Both the position numbers and the translations under genes were made by a program. Below the pieces are notes generated by a model. That model was not told the origin of the DNA, searched no databases, and was given only the letters and a program-made list of their open reading frames with translations. 64,000 bases of DNA from Lytechinus pictus (lineage: Eukaryota > Echinodermata > Echinoidea > Temnopleuroida > Toxopneustidae): the NCBI RefSeq assembly GCF_037042905.1, contig NC_087247.1:37403420-37467419 (forward strand), given 5' to 3'. This document shows positions 35,721 to 46,933 of this stretch, one piece after another; within the stretch, counting starts at the first letter, position 1; every line of letters starts with the position of its first letter.

Positions 35721-36881
35721 ACGATTAATTATTGTACTTTAGGTTTATATATCATCAGTGATTTTTTTTTCCAATTTTTATATATATCTAAAAGAAAAAA
35801 AAAAAAAAAAAAACATGGTTATTGGTTGTTGCCTAGTCTTATATCTTTAAATAAAAAAAATTAATGAGATTAACTTGACAATTTTACTGGATCCCACCCG
35901 ACGCGGGCTTCCCGCTACGCGAAGAATTAAAAAAAATGGAAAAGAGGAAGAAGAGAAAAATTAGAGGAAGATTGAAAACAAAAGAGAAATGTGAATGAAA
36001 TAAGGGGAGGGGAATACTTAGAAAATAAAAATGAAAATTTTGATCGCGCTTCGCGCTCGCATTCCCTGTACAAGAAGATAATCTGCTCACGGGGATAACA
36101 TGGAGCTTTGAATATCCCATTTTAAAGTCAATATGCACAAATTATTTTGCTCGCGAATCGAGTTTTCATTGCATTCTGTTCTTGCTTTAAAAAAATACGT
36201 ATTCTCTTCACGAATTACAGCAAAAAAATGCATTAAGTGTTCCCTTTCCAATTCAGTATATCACTTATTTTCATCTCGCTTCTCACAATCGCATAAAATG
36301 TTTAGTTGGATATCCATCCTTTTCATGATTACCAAAAGTGCTTAGAATGCCTAAATTTTAGGTCAGAATATAAAAAAAATTTAGCTCACGCGTCGCGCTC
36401 GCATAAAATGTTTAGTTAGATAACTATTCTTATTCATGATTACCAAAACTAAAGTGCTTAGAATGTCCAAGTTTTAGGTCATGATATCAAAGTTTTTCAG
36501 CTCGCGCTTCGCGCTCGCATGATTTTTTTTTAATAGATAGATACCCATCCTAGCTGTTCAGGGTCACAAAGAATGTTTAAAATCAAAATTTTAAGTCAAA
36601 ATATCAACATTTTTCAGCTCGAGCCTCGCGCTCGCATGAATCGTTTATATACATGTAGATACCCATCCTGTGCTTAGCCGAAATATCCAGTTTTGGGTTT
36701 GGAATATCAATAATGTTTAGCTCTCTCTACGTGCTCGCATAAAATGTTTAGTTAGATACCCGTCTTGCTCATGATCACCAAAAGTGTTTTAGAAATGCCA
36801 AAATTTTAGATCAGAATATATATTTTTTTTCAGCTCGCGCGTCACGCGCGCAGCATCAATATTATTGTTTAGATACCGTAA

Positions 36882-37734
36882 GGGCACTAGTATTCAACCC
36901 GTTTGGAGAGTTTCCTCAAATATATAGAAATATATAATTTACCTGAATTTCAGACCCGTCTTACTTCCAAGAGCAAATTCTGGTTATTCTTTTTCCGTTA
37001 TTTTTTTCTTCAACCCGTCGACTGTGTGCGCGGGCGATCGAATTATACGGTGATGGTTTTTGGCACTAGTATTCAATCTGTCGGCACTAGTATTCAACCT
37101 AGCGATGGAAGATGGCCCTGTCTTTAAATCTGCCCTTGTTCCATCCGACTATGGACTAGACCAATTGAGATGAGACTAAACAGGGAATTAATCAAAGCCA
37201 GAGACTTACATAAATCTAGATCTAATTTAGCAATCTAAACCATTTTGAAATTAGCCATCTATCATCACTATCATCCCAGCCATGGCGTAATTTCCTTCGG
37301 CAAGAAATTTATCCACATTGTGCTGCACTCAACCCAGGTGAGGTGAATGGGTACCTTGCAGGAATTTATTCCTTGAAATGCGTGTGCGCTGTAATCTTAG
37401 TAATTACGGCTGTCAAGCTACAGCTCGGGTAATAATATCCAAGTCCTTTGGAAGCGCATAGAGACATTATTCATAATTGTGATATGCGCTATACAAGAAC
37501 TGTTTATTATTATTATTATTATTAGGTTGAATACTAGTGCATTTCAGTGCAAAAGGTCATCGCCGCATTATTCGATCCTCCGCGCATACAGTCGATAGAT
37601 TGATAAAGAAAATACCGACAACAGATTACACTGGAAATAACAAAGGTATGAAATTAAGATAAATTCCCTATTTCTAAATATTTGGGGGAATTTGTCCAAA
37701 TCTTTGAATTATGCCAGGTTGAATACTAGTGCCC
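36882..37734. mobile_element. Element with GGGCACTAGTATTCAACC inverted ends
   Basis: The left end GGGCACTAGTATTCAACC and right end GGTTGAATACTAGTGCCC are perfect 18-bp inverted copies. Extra internal copies lie at about 37061 and 37081 (direct) and 37523 (inverted). A SINE sits inside at 37280-37524. The element splits one unit of the GCTTCGCGCTCGC array, so it inserted later. Confidence 0.8.
37280..37524 (+). mobile_element. SINE copy lacking its tRNA head
   Basis: The run from CCATGGCGTAATTTCCTTCG through GAAATTTATCCACATTGTGC and ACCCAGGTGAGGTGAATGGG matches the body of the SINE at 51091-51368, then diverges and ends in an ATT repeat. The tRNA-like head is absent. Confidence 0.75.
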
Positions 37735-37860
37735 ATATGGTACCCAACCTATTCATGGTTTTAAAAAGATAGCTAGAATGTCCAGTTTCATGTCAAGTCG
37801 GAATATCAAAAATTTTCAGCTCGCGCTACGCGCTCACATAAAATATTTCTTTAGATACCC

Positions 37861-38495
37861 ATCGTGTTCATGGAGGGGGGGGGGCGCCATTTTCCGAAAA
37901 GTACACAGGAGCACCAAAATCAGGTTGGGCCCCGGGTGCAGAATCATGGACGCCTACCTTATCAGATGTCTAATCTTGTTTTTTTTAAGAAAAAAACTAA
38001 TATGTACTTAAGACTTCAGACTTCAGTGGGGGCTACCCCCTGAACAAAAAATTAAAAAGTCAGGTTTAACTTAGCAGTCGACTGGGGGAAAATGTGGGTG
38101 AAAATATTTTTTCCGTCCCCCCCCCCCAAATGTTGATGCCTCCGCCGCCAATGGAGTAGGGCCTATATTATACCAGTGTAATTTGTATTTGTTTTTATTT
38201 TTTCTTTGGGGTCGGATTTTTTAATTTTTTTAGGGGGGGGGGGGGTTGAGTCCCCAAAGCTCCCAACAACCACTCGTTTCAGTTCCTATTCTTTCGTTGT
38301 TTTTAATCGGCAGTCTGGTATGACAACGTACGTAACCGGCTGGCCGGAGGAAGCCCCGCCCCCACACAATTGGCGTTCCATAAATCAGTGGCGCGATCAT
38401 CTTGTCATTCTTGCTTCTCCTGCCCGCTATTTACTTCTAAACGTAAGTTTATTGGCGGTTTTGATCGACTTAATTGTGCCGGTTTATTCACCAGT
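37861..38495 (+). promoter_or_regulatory. Probable HSD17B10 promoter and 5' UTR region
   Basis: The sequence up to about 38130 still looks transposon-derived (G and C runs). From about 38260 to 38700 it is richer in GC and CpG than its surroundings. It precedes the ATG at 38496, so the promoter should lie here. No specific core element was identified. Confidence 0.35.
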
Positions 38496-41400
38496 ATGTC
38501 ATCGGTAAAGTCAGTGAAGGTAAGTGTACATGAAATACCTCGACTTGTTCTTGGTTCTGATTAGACTTTGAAGACCGCCTGCGCGAGTTTTATAGCCGTA
38601 GCGTAGCCTAGGCGAGGCCTAGGGACGTCCGGACCCCTGCGGCTCCGGACTGTCCCGAGTCGGAGGACGGCACGTACGGTACAAACTGGTTATGCCAATG
38701 GTATCGTGCCGGAATGCGCGGTTCGCCGCGAGCCTTGAGGACTCCATGATATTTTTTAATATTTTGACATATACTTCTTTATCATGGAGCCTAAGTTGAA
38801 CCGCCTGCCGTATAATAAGAGACACTTGTAGTTGTTGACATGTTGTAAACAAAGATGGATTTCCCTAGGAAATCCATCTTTTAAGATAAAAATCACGTAG
38901 GTCCTAGGCCTAAATGTTTTTGATTTTATTTATTTTTACACCTTCATTCATAGTACGCATAAATGCGTATGATTGAAGATTTCCAAAATTGGTTAATGAA
39001 AAGGCGAACTATTGAAGGTTTCTTACCTGACCGATCTCGTGTAGATCCCTCGATCCGTTTGTCAACAAAGCAAATACAATAGGTCTGACCCTTGAACCGC
39101 TTCGTTATGACGTACCTTCGGCTTTGATTAGCGATGTTACAAAATGCCGTTTTGAAGAACAATTTATAGATAAAAATTATTATTTAACAAATACTAAAAT
39201 TAAGACGTGATTAGGAATAACAATTATTATTATAATAATTATTACTAATCACGTCTTAATGACTTTTTTCTCAACTTGGTCATCATGTAGGCCTATGTGG
39301 AAACTTGCAAACTATCTCATATTATTTTATTTGAAGTAGAAAATTAACAACCTTAATGCACTTACCAGATAAAAATATTTTACAGAAGTAAAGTGGGCAT
39401 GGCAACAATTAAAAATCTCAAATTGCCCAAAATTACTTATGGCGCACTTTGGTTATGCCCTGGCCCACTGTGCCTCGATTCACTATCTGTAGGCCTACAT
39501 TTTTGTCATGAAAAATTGTAATTGATGCAAAAAGTAAATTTACCAGGAATACTTTGTACTCCAATGCAATGATCAGTAACTATTTCACTAATTTTTCATG
39601 CTTTTATCAGTTTGAAAATTGATGATTTGAAACCTGACTATTTCTTCACTCATAGATTCACTATCAATTAAAAAACATCACAATTGCAAGAAGGCCTGGC
39701 CAGCAGCCACGGCAATGCTTGCGAATGCAATGCTTTCAATTTGGTAGTGAATTTAAACTGTGACAAAAAAGGTACAGTTTTTTAATATGGTAATCGATTT
39801 CAAAACTGATAGAACATGGAGTATGACTTTGGACCAGTCATAGTTTTTGCACACTATTCTCATTGAACTGTGCAGAAACTGGTTGGAAGCCTTATCCTGC
39901 ATTCAAATTAAAAAAATTGCCCATTGTTTCCACCCAAAATATGTATAAATACGAATTATATGATTTAGAATGTAAAGGAGTAAACAATCTTTCTATTTTT
40001 TGGGAAGGGTTTAGTTGGACTGGTTACAGGTGGTGCCTCTGGTCTTGGGAGGGCTACTGTGGAAAGATTCTTAAGAAATGGAGCCAGAGTAGTCATTGTA
40101 GATCTGCCAAACTCTCCCGGTGAAGAGCTAGCTAAAAGTTTGGGAGATGACTGCAAATTTTCTCCTGGTGATGTAAGTATAAAATTCTTTGGAGAATATC
40201 TTATATTTCCTGAGTATTTTACCTTAGTTACTTCATTATTTTTCTAATTATTCTCAATGAAGGTTGCTGTAGAAGAGACAATTGCTATAAAAGACAAGTA
40301 TTCAACCTCTTTGTTCAATGATGGAAATGATTTTTACTGAATTGTATGAATACATTGAAATAATTTTATGAATGAGTCATTTATATTGTAGCAATGATTA
40401 ATGCTTGAATTAAAGCTTAACTAGTTTAGTTCTGGATTTGAATTTGAATAATTGAGTGAACTGCCTCAAAATAATTGTGAAAGGGTGTGTGTAATACACC
40501 TGAAGAACTACCAAAAACGTTAGCGAATTGACTCAAACACTAGCTTCTAAAGATCAAATCAACTGCACACAGATGAGCATGTATCATGTATGGAACTACA
40601 CCCGACTTTGGAAAAAGGTTCAAGCTGCTTTTTGTTTTATTTTGAAGAGCATCCTTTGCTATGAAGTGAACCATTTTTTAAAATTTTCCTAATCATTATC
40701 AAAAGATTTTTATAGATCCAATTCTTTCCATCCTTCCCACAACTTTTGTTTATCTTGAAGCTCGAACCTAATTTTTAGAATCAACATATTTTCCCTTGTA
40801 GTACTGTTCAATGTTGATTGCAATTGATGTTTAGAAGCAAACATAATTTGCTCTGAATACCAAATCTGTTTCCATAATTGAGTCATGGGCAAATTGTACA
40901 TCAGAAATTAATCTTTATAAAAATTCCTGCTGCACATTTGCAGCAAAATAGTGTATATTCTGAAGTTTTGCATTATTTGAATTTCCATCAGGTCACTTCA
41001 ACAGATGATGTAACGAAAGCCATAGATACTGCTAAGGAATCGTTTGGACGTCTAGATGTAGCTGTAAGCTGTGCAGGCATAGGTGTAGCGGCCAAGACCT
41101 ACAACTTTAACAAAGACCGACCCCACCCACTAGAAGAATTCCAGAGGGTCCTGATGGTCAACACGGCGGGTACCTTCAATGTAGCAAGACTTGCTGCAGG
41201 AGCCATAGGTAAAAATGAGCCCAATGCTGATGGAGAAAGGGGGGTAATTATCAACACAGCCAGTGTAGCGGCCTATGATGGACAGATGGGTCAGGCAGCA
41301 TACTCGGCTTCTAAGGGTGCCATCGTTGGCATGACACTGCCGATTGCAAGGGATTTGGCTTCTCAAGGGATTAGAGTTTGCACCATTGCACCAGGTATGT

Positions 41401-41880
41401 GTGGAAGATATTTTTTGTATGGTTGAAACTGAAACAATACCATGAGAAAATTAATATCTGCATCTTTGCTGGGGGGGGGGGGGAAGAAAATCCATCTAAA
41501 TAACATATAACAACCTTGCCAAAATATATGTTACTCTGCCCATATTTAATCCATAAGGACCACAGTTTGTTTGACTTGGAAGTAATTTGATTTTGATGTG
41601 GTTAAAAACATGTTGCATAGTCTTGTCTGAAAACTTTCCCCAACTTAGGTGGTAATGTCCTGCACAACATTTTTATTCCCCCTGCACAGGTCTTTTTGAT
41701 ACTCCACTTTTGGCAGGGCTTCCAGAGAAGGTGCGTACCTTCTTGGCAAGGAGTATCCCCTTCCCCAACAGATTGGCCCATCCTGATGAATATGCCCACA
41801 TGGTAGAATCCATTGTTGAAAATCCAATGTTGAATGGGGAGGTGATACGTGTGGATGGGGCTCTCAGGATGCAACCATAA
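38496..41880 (+). CDS. HSD17B10: 3-hydroxyacyl-CoA dehydrogenase type 2 (17-beta-HSD type 10)
   Basis: Four exons: 38496-38519, 40008-40172, 40992-41394 and 41690-41880, with GT/AG sites and phases 0, 0, 1. The product is 260 aa, one shorter than human as I recall it. A classical short-chain dehydrogenase: NAD-binding TGGASGLG at residues 15-22, Asp40 in DLPNS favouring NAD, CAGIG near 90, and the catalytic triad Ser154, Tyr167 (YSASK) and Lys171. The C terminus [14 protein letters not shown] is nearly identical to vertebrates. The family acts in mitochondria on 3-hydroxyacyl-CoAs of isoleucine breakdown and on steroids, and in vertebrates is also a subunit of mitochondrial RNase P. The start MSSVKSVKG aligns with human MAAACRSVKG. 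Exon 1 carries only eight codons. Confidence 0.95.
38851..38881. repeat. Short perfect hairpin in HSD17B10 intron 1
   Basis: AAAGATGGATTTCC and GGAAATCCATCTTT are perfect 14-bp arms separated by three bases. Confidence 0.7.
39199..39260. repeat. Inverted repeat in HSD17B10 intron 1
   Basis: ATTAAGACGTGATTAG (39199) and CTAATCACGTCTTAAT (ending 39260) are perfect 16-bp arms. The loop is itself a near-palindromic ATTATTATAATAAT. This may be a tiny foldback element. Confidence 0.8.
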
Positions 41881-42051
41881 AAACTCTCCTAGATGGGATA
41901 CGACAAATCTCACCAACTTTAAGATTTTTTTGTTTGTGGTGAGACATAGGGAAATATGGTGAGACAAATCATCATACTCTTGTTATGGCGTGCAGTACCG
42001 TATTCTCTTCAAATTATGAAAGATGGACCGCGGTTGTGTGAACAATCTTGG

Positions 42052-42057
42052 AATAAA
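42052..42057 (+). terminator. Candidate HSD17B10 polyadenylation signal
   Basis: AATAAA 172 bases after the stop codon. It is the first on the plus strand downstream of the gene. Cleavage site not determined. Confidence 0.5.
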
Positions 42058-43460
42058 ATGGTCATGTAATTTTGATATTATATGTCATTACCGATTTCAA
42101 TATAAATTCAATGCAAAGCATCTGAATGTTAAACCAAAATTATTGGGCTCGATTCCACCTGTGTTGTGTGTTATTATGCAGGTTATGTTTTATTAGAAAA
42201 TGCTCTATTCCTCAGATAAGATGTTCAATGGAGGCACTGTGTAAACAAGAGTCATCACCTTAGTATGTTAAGATTAGAACCAATTGCACTATTTGGATGG
42301 GGAACCCCAATGTAGTGGTCCACCTGCACACCCCATATCAATTCCTGGATCACAGTGATTCAGTTTGCTTTCCCCTTCCTGGCAAAGGTGAGGGCAAACA
42401 AAGTGATAATGATATCAACAATATTTTCCTAACAATATTTCTTAAAGATTATTGGAAATTCATTCAAACTGTGATAAATAGTATGGGAAGTTTTGAGGTA
42501 TTTGTAAGTTAATTGTAAAGTTTTAAGAATGACTAGAATGTAAAGTGCCAAATGTGAGCCCAAAGGTTTTATCACTTAGTCAAAGTGTGACATTTTATTT
42601 CAAATGTCAATGAACTAACACTAACAATATATGTTCATGGTGTAAACTTTGGCTAATGTGATAAAAATATGACTGAGGGACCAGTAGCTTGTCATATTCT
42701 GATATTTCACAAAGTCACACTTCACTGTACAAACAACTTTCTGAAATGTTCCCAGGCAAACTTCTAGCCTTTAAGCATCACTTAATATTCTAGTTTATAA
42801 AGCCATGCATAACATGAGAAAACATCTTCATGAAACCAGAATCATTCATAGACTAATGAGAATCAAAAGTTTAAATTCACTAGGGTTACTTTTTATCAAA
42901 TAGATGTCACCATAGCCCTATAGAAGTGACAATTGATACATGTGATAAGTACTGATTGAAGCAATAATTGTATTCTTCTTATATCTGTCTTGTAAAATAT
43001 ACAGATATATATATATATCATGCAAGATGAATTCAGTGTTTTTGGTGTACATGTATTGTGGAAAAAAAAAAAAAAGGCATAGAAAGAGGTTTGAAAACCT
43101 GAAATTAGATAATTTAGATTTTTTTTTTTTTGGGGGGGGGGGGATGACATGAGGCGAGAAAAATTACAAACTTATTTATTTAAAAAGATAAATAAAAACT
43201 AAGAGATGTTTACATGTGCTGGTCTTGGATATCTAAATTGAGGTGATTATGATTCCTGCAATGAAATATAGATACATAAATATGTATTGCAATATATTTT
43301 TCTTGGAAGAAAACATGAATTATCTGAAAGTATTATTGAGTGAGCTTTTTGTTTGTTTTTTGGTACATGTCCATTGGAATAAGTAATCCACATGTGCAAT
43401 TCAACTTGGCCTTAACTGGAATTCATGTAAATTTTATCATATCAAATTGTTGCTATACCA
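42058..43460. other. Spacer after HSD17B10
   Basis: AT-rich sequence with low-complexity runs (A at about 43062-43075, T then G at about 43122-43142). No gene recognised. Confidence 0.4.
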
Positions 43461-43463
43461 ATT

Positions 43464-43765
43464 GGCCCGTATTCTGAAGTCAGGTTTAACTTAGACCACG
43501 GTCTAACTCTGTGCTAGAATTATGGGGAGCCAAAAATTCTGTTTATATTGTATATTTCTTATGTTAACTATTTTGTTTCATATTGCTTTCATATTGAAGA
43601 AAAAGATTTCAGTTATCATTCCTAGACAATTATGAACAATTTGGGTGTCATGAGTTAATAAATTGAATGTTTACTGTTAGGGATTCGTGCTCCAATTGGC
43701 TCTCCATAGTTAAACCACAGCTTTAAACCAGGGTTTAATTTAAACCCGAGTTCAGAATATGGGCT
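43464..43765. mobile_element. 302-bp MITE, GGCCCGTATTCTGAA ends
   Basis: The left end GGCCCGTATTCTGAAGTCAG and right end GAGTTCAGAATATGGGCT are inverted, each followed inward by GGTTTAA-type sequence. ATT flanks both sides (43461-43463 and 43766-43768). A 3-bp target copy and these ends suggest PIF/Harbinger-like, but this is not proven. Confidence 0.8.
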
Positions 43766-43768
43766 ATT

Positions 43769-45176
43769 GTATTTAACAACAACCATTTTGTTTGTAGATT
43801 CAGATGTCAAAGTTATATATTTTATTGTGGATTGCTTTTTGGAGTTTATACATAAATAGGGGAAGGGAGTTGAACTTTCTTAAGAGAAGATTGTCAGTCA
43901 TGTCTTTGAAATTTACACTTATACTTTTACCATATCTAGTCATTTGCCTTTACCAGGATTGAGCCCTGAAGAAACTAAATGTGACCCCTGGATCGCACAA
44001 TCATTACCAAAATCATAGATACCCTCCAAACACATGTAACATTACAAGACACACACACACACAAAGAAACAAATAAGTCTTTACTTTAAAAATATATATT
44101 TGATGAGTGAGACTTAGGCTTCAAAATCTAAAGCCAATATTATCTAGTTGGAGGCTGCAGCGGCATTTATTACCCATAAATGTATGCAATACGTCTGATA
44201 CCGCAAGACTAAAGTGAGTGTGAAGCAACCAATGCCTCTACACTTTCTTGCTTAAGTAGTGGTTTTCTTTTTATCTACCGTACTTCAATATGGAAAACTT
44301 TCACCAGACATTCATCAATAAAAAAAGAAAACAATGACTAACACAAGACGGGAATGGCAGTGTTTGCTTCACATCCTCTTTAGCCTTGCCGCATCAAATG
44401 TATCGCTTTCGTCTTGCATGATAGCATCAAACTTGTAAAAACAAATACAATAGTTGCAACCTCCACCTAGATTATAGGCTATAAAAATGATTGAGTTAAG
44501 CAACTCTTGATTTTCGATGTGCATAATGCTGGTTAAGAAAGTGTTGTAAAGTGAGGCATACAGTAACTGTAAATCTTTATATAAAAAGTGAAATATAAAA
44601 CAAACACAATATGTACAAGTTGAGGAGTATATAAACATGATTGGTAATACAAAAAGAAATCATGATAATAAATTCAATTTGAGATGATTAAAAAAATACA
44701 AGTCACACTCTATCATTAACCAACAAATCATCCTTCAGACTACAAGATGAATTGACATTTAGAGTACTTAACAATTTTAATTTAAGAACATCAGTCTCCT
44801 TCAAATTGATGTAAAATCTCACTTCTATTATATTGATCTTCGGCTTCACTCCACAATTCCTTTATAGCTTAAAACTTGGAGATGTTGACTTCTAGGAAAA
44901 TTAGACTGGAATCTATTTTTGAAAGTATTTTACATTTTTACATTATGCATCAAATAAACTCTGATATAAAATTAAATTAAATAGTGTAGTTCCCTAAGCA
45001 ATAGTTCTACAAGTCATACATATAATAAGATGAAAGAGTATGAAACATGTATGTAATGACCTCAGTAATCTGTAAAACACAACAAACACCTTACCTTTAA
45101 TTATTTTTGTAATGTTGCATAGATGAAAATACTATTTTCCTTTTTAGAAAATGAATGTTTGATGTAGAATAATCAT
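43769..45176. other. Spacer with no recognised gene
   Basis: AT-rich, with an ACACACAC run near 44051. It could be distal 3' UTR of the fibulin D-type transcript on the minus strand, but no evidence fixes that. Confidence 0.35.
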
Positions 45177-45179
45177 TAA

Positions 45180-45493
45180 GGCCCAAATTCACAAAGGTGG
45201 ACTAAAGTTATACCCGGGGTATAAAATGCGTCATTTGACGTCATTTTAATCCATGGACTAAAGTTAGTCCCTAGGGGCTAACTTTTGCGATTCACAAAGG
45301 TGGACTAAAGTTATACCGGGATATTACTCGGCCATGGGTTAAATTTAACCCTGGGTGCTAAAGTTAGTCCATGGATTAGTTAGTCCACCGTTTGTGAATA
45401 GCGCGGTGGACTAACTTTATACCCGGGTATTAGTTAACCCATGGCTAAATTAAACCCCGGTATAACTTTAGTCCATCTTTGTGAATTCGGGCC
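45180..45493. mobile_element. 314-bp MITE, GGCCCAAATTCACAAAGG ends
   Basis: TIRs of about 40 bp, left GGCCCAAATTCACAAAGGTG and right CATCTTTGTGAATTCGGGCC, are flanked by TAA on both sides (45177-45179 and 45494-45496). The motif GGACTAAAGTTATACC and its complement recur inside, with several CCATGG words. Same class as 43464-43765. Confidence 0.85.
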
Positions 45494-45775
45494 TAAATGT
45501 ACACAGGACTTCGAACACTCGAGGGCAAAGATAATGACCAAATTGGGTTAATCAGTGACTCACATTTTACCCTAGACTACTTTTTATTTTTTATGGGGGG
45601 AGGGGGAGGGATAGGTTGCCTTTGGTCATTCATGGATGCATTACCAAAACTTATCAATTATGATGGTCATGTTCAGAGTAAACTCTGACAAAAAATAAAC
45701 ATTGTTCATGGATTTTAACCAGATGAGACCTTTGCCCAAGATTACTTGGATAAGAGTCGATGGAAATGTTATCTT

Positions 45776-46018
45776 ATATTTTCTGATAATATTCAGTTTA
45801 AGTTGTGTGACAGTTTAAATTGTACATGTTCAATGGCTTTTGAGCTCAGAGATAACTGATAACATTTGCATAAATGCAAATGTTATCAGTTAGCTCAGAG
45901 ATAACTGATAACATTTGCATAAATGCAAATGTTATCAGTTATCTCTGAGCTCAAAAGCCATTGAACATGTACAATTTAAACTGTCACACAACTTAAACTG
46001 AATATTATCAGAAAATAT
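45776..46018. repeat. 243-bp near-perfect palindrome with duplicated centre
   Basis: The left arm from ATATTTTCTGATAATATTCA is mirrored by the right arm ending TGAATATTATCAGAAAATAT, through GTTCAATGGCTTTTGAGCTC. At the centre a smaller palindrome (GATAACATTTGCAT/ATGCAAATGTTATC) is present twice in tandem. Arms are about 100 bp and appear identical by eye. Confidence 0.9.
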
Positions 46019-46775
46019 GTCATATCATGTGGAGTGTTGTGACTAATTGACATTAACTTTTTATCAATGATTATTACAAGATTTGAACTTTACTTGATAC
46101 ATGTAATGTATGGTAAAAAAATTTATGCACACTGAAGTACAGCACCATTATTTTGCACAGTGAAAAGATGTCTATGTACATAATTTAACATTAGAATTCA
46201 GACAATATACAGTATTTTAGCACCAATCCCAAAGATTGCTTCTGATTGTTTTGTACTACTTGTACAGTAACCCACTTAAGTACTCGCTCCATCTCCTATA
46301 CAGGGCAAATGTAACAGAGATTTGTGATCAATTGCAAATTTCAAAGTATAATTCTGATTGATTGATAGATAGTGAGGATGTTCAACAATACCGGTATGCA
46401 TATCAGTGATTTTGACTTGCAATCACAATTTTTTATATATATTGCGAAGCTTTTAAGTTACAGGCACTAGGTGTTTTTCCACTGCCCCTTTTCTTATGAC
46501 ACGCTAACACAGCACAAAATCCTCTCACTACATAACGGCTCACATTGCATTCATGAATAGTAATATGATAAAAACATTGAAAAATGCTCAATCCTTACAA
46601 TATAAAATCATTCCAGTATGACAGAAGGCTGCAAGTTAGAGGTCATTGCTTGAATTAACAACCCTCCTCATGACTCATATTTTTCATTGTTAACTACCTT
46701 ATCATATATCTGTCCATATGTCTCAAGAATATCCAGTGGCATTCCATATATCATGATCCACTTTGGTTTTTGGAT

Positions 46776-46933
46776 TTAGTAAGAATGCTCTCCTACATCT
46801 ACATGAATCATCAGGTAAGAAGTTGCTGTCACCTCCGTCATTCGGGTGACTGGATTCCTCACTTCTGTGACAATCTCAAGGTGAAGAACGGTTTCATAGG
46901 GTCCAGAGATAGGTTTTTGGAGGGACACGTAAC
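46776..46933 (-). CDS. FBLN1: Fibulin-1 D-type terminal exon c with stop
   Basis: Acceptor TTTGCATACAAG; phase-1 entry completes Gly, then [20 protein letters not shown], and ends [11 protein letters not shown] with TAA at 46778-46776. It corresponds to the last human 1D exon (VRPIVGPF.AVLKLEM ... FVSEYWF). Confidence 0.88.

Larger units (their letters stand above)
36030..37860. repeat. Array of about 110-120-bp units with GCTCGCGCTTCGCGCTCGCAT cores
   Basis: Units with an imperfect palindromic CGCGCTTCGCGCTCGCAT core recur near 36043, 36275, 36385, 36498, 36616, 36721, 36832 and 37818. They are joined by a degenerate spacer with TTTAGATACCCATC, CATGATTACCAAAAGTGCTTAGAATG and a GGTCAGAATAT-type segment. 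The same cores occur inside the hAT-like element at 27276-28332 and at 22-23 kb, so the array is probably the interior of a related element. It is interrupted by the insertion at 36882-37734. Confidence 0.75.
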
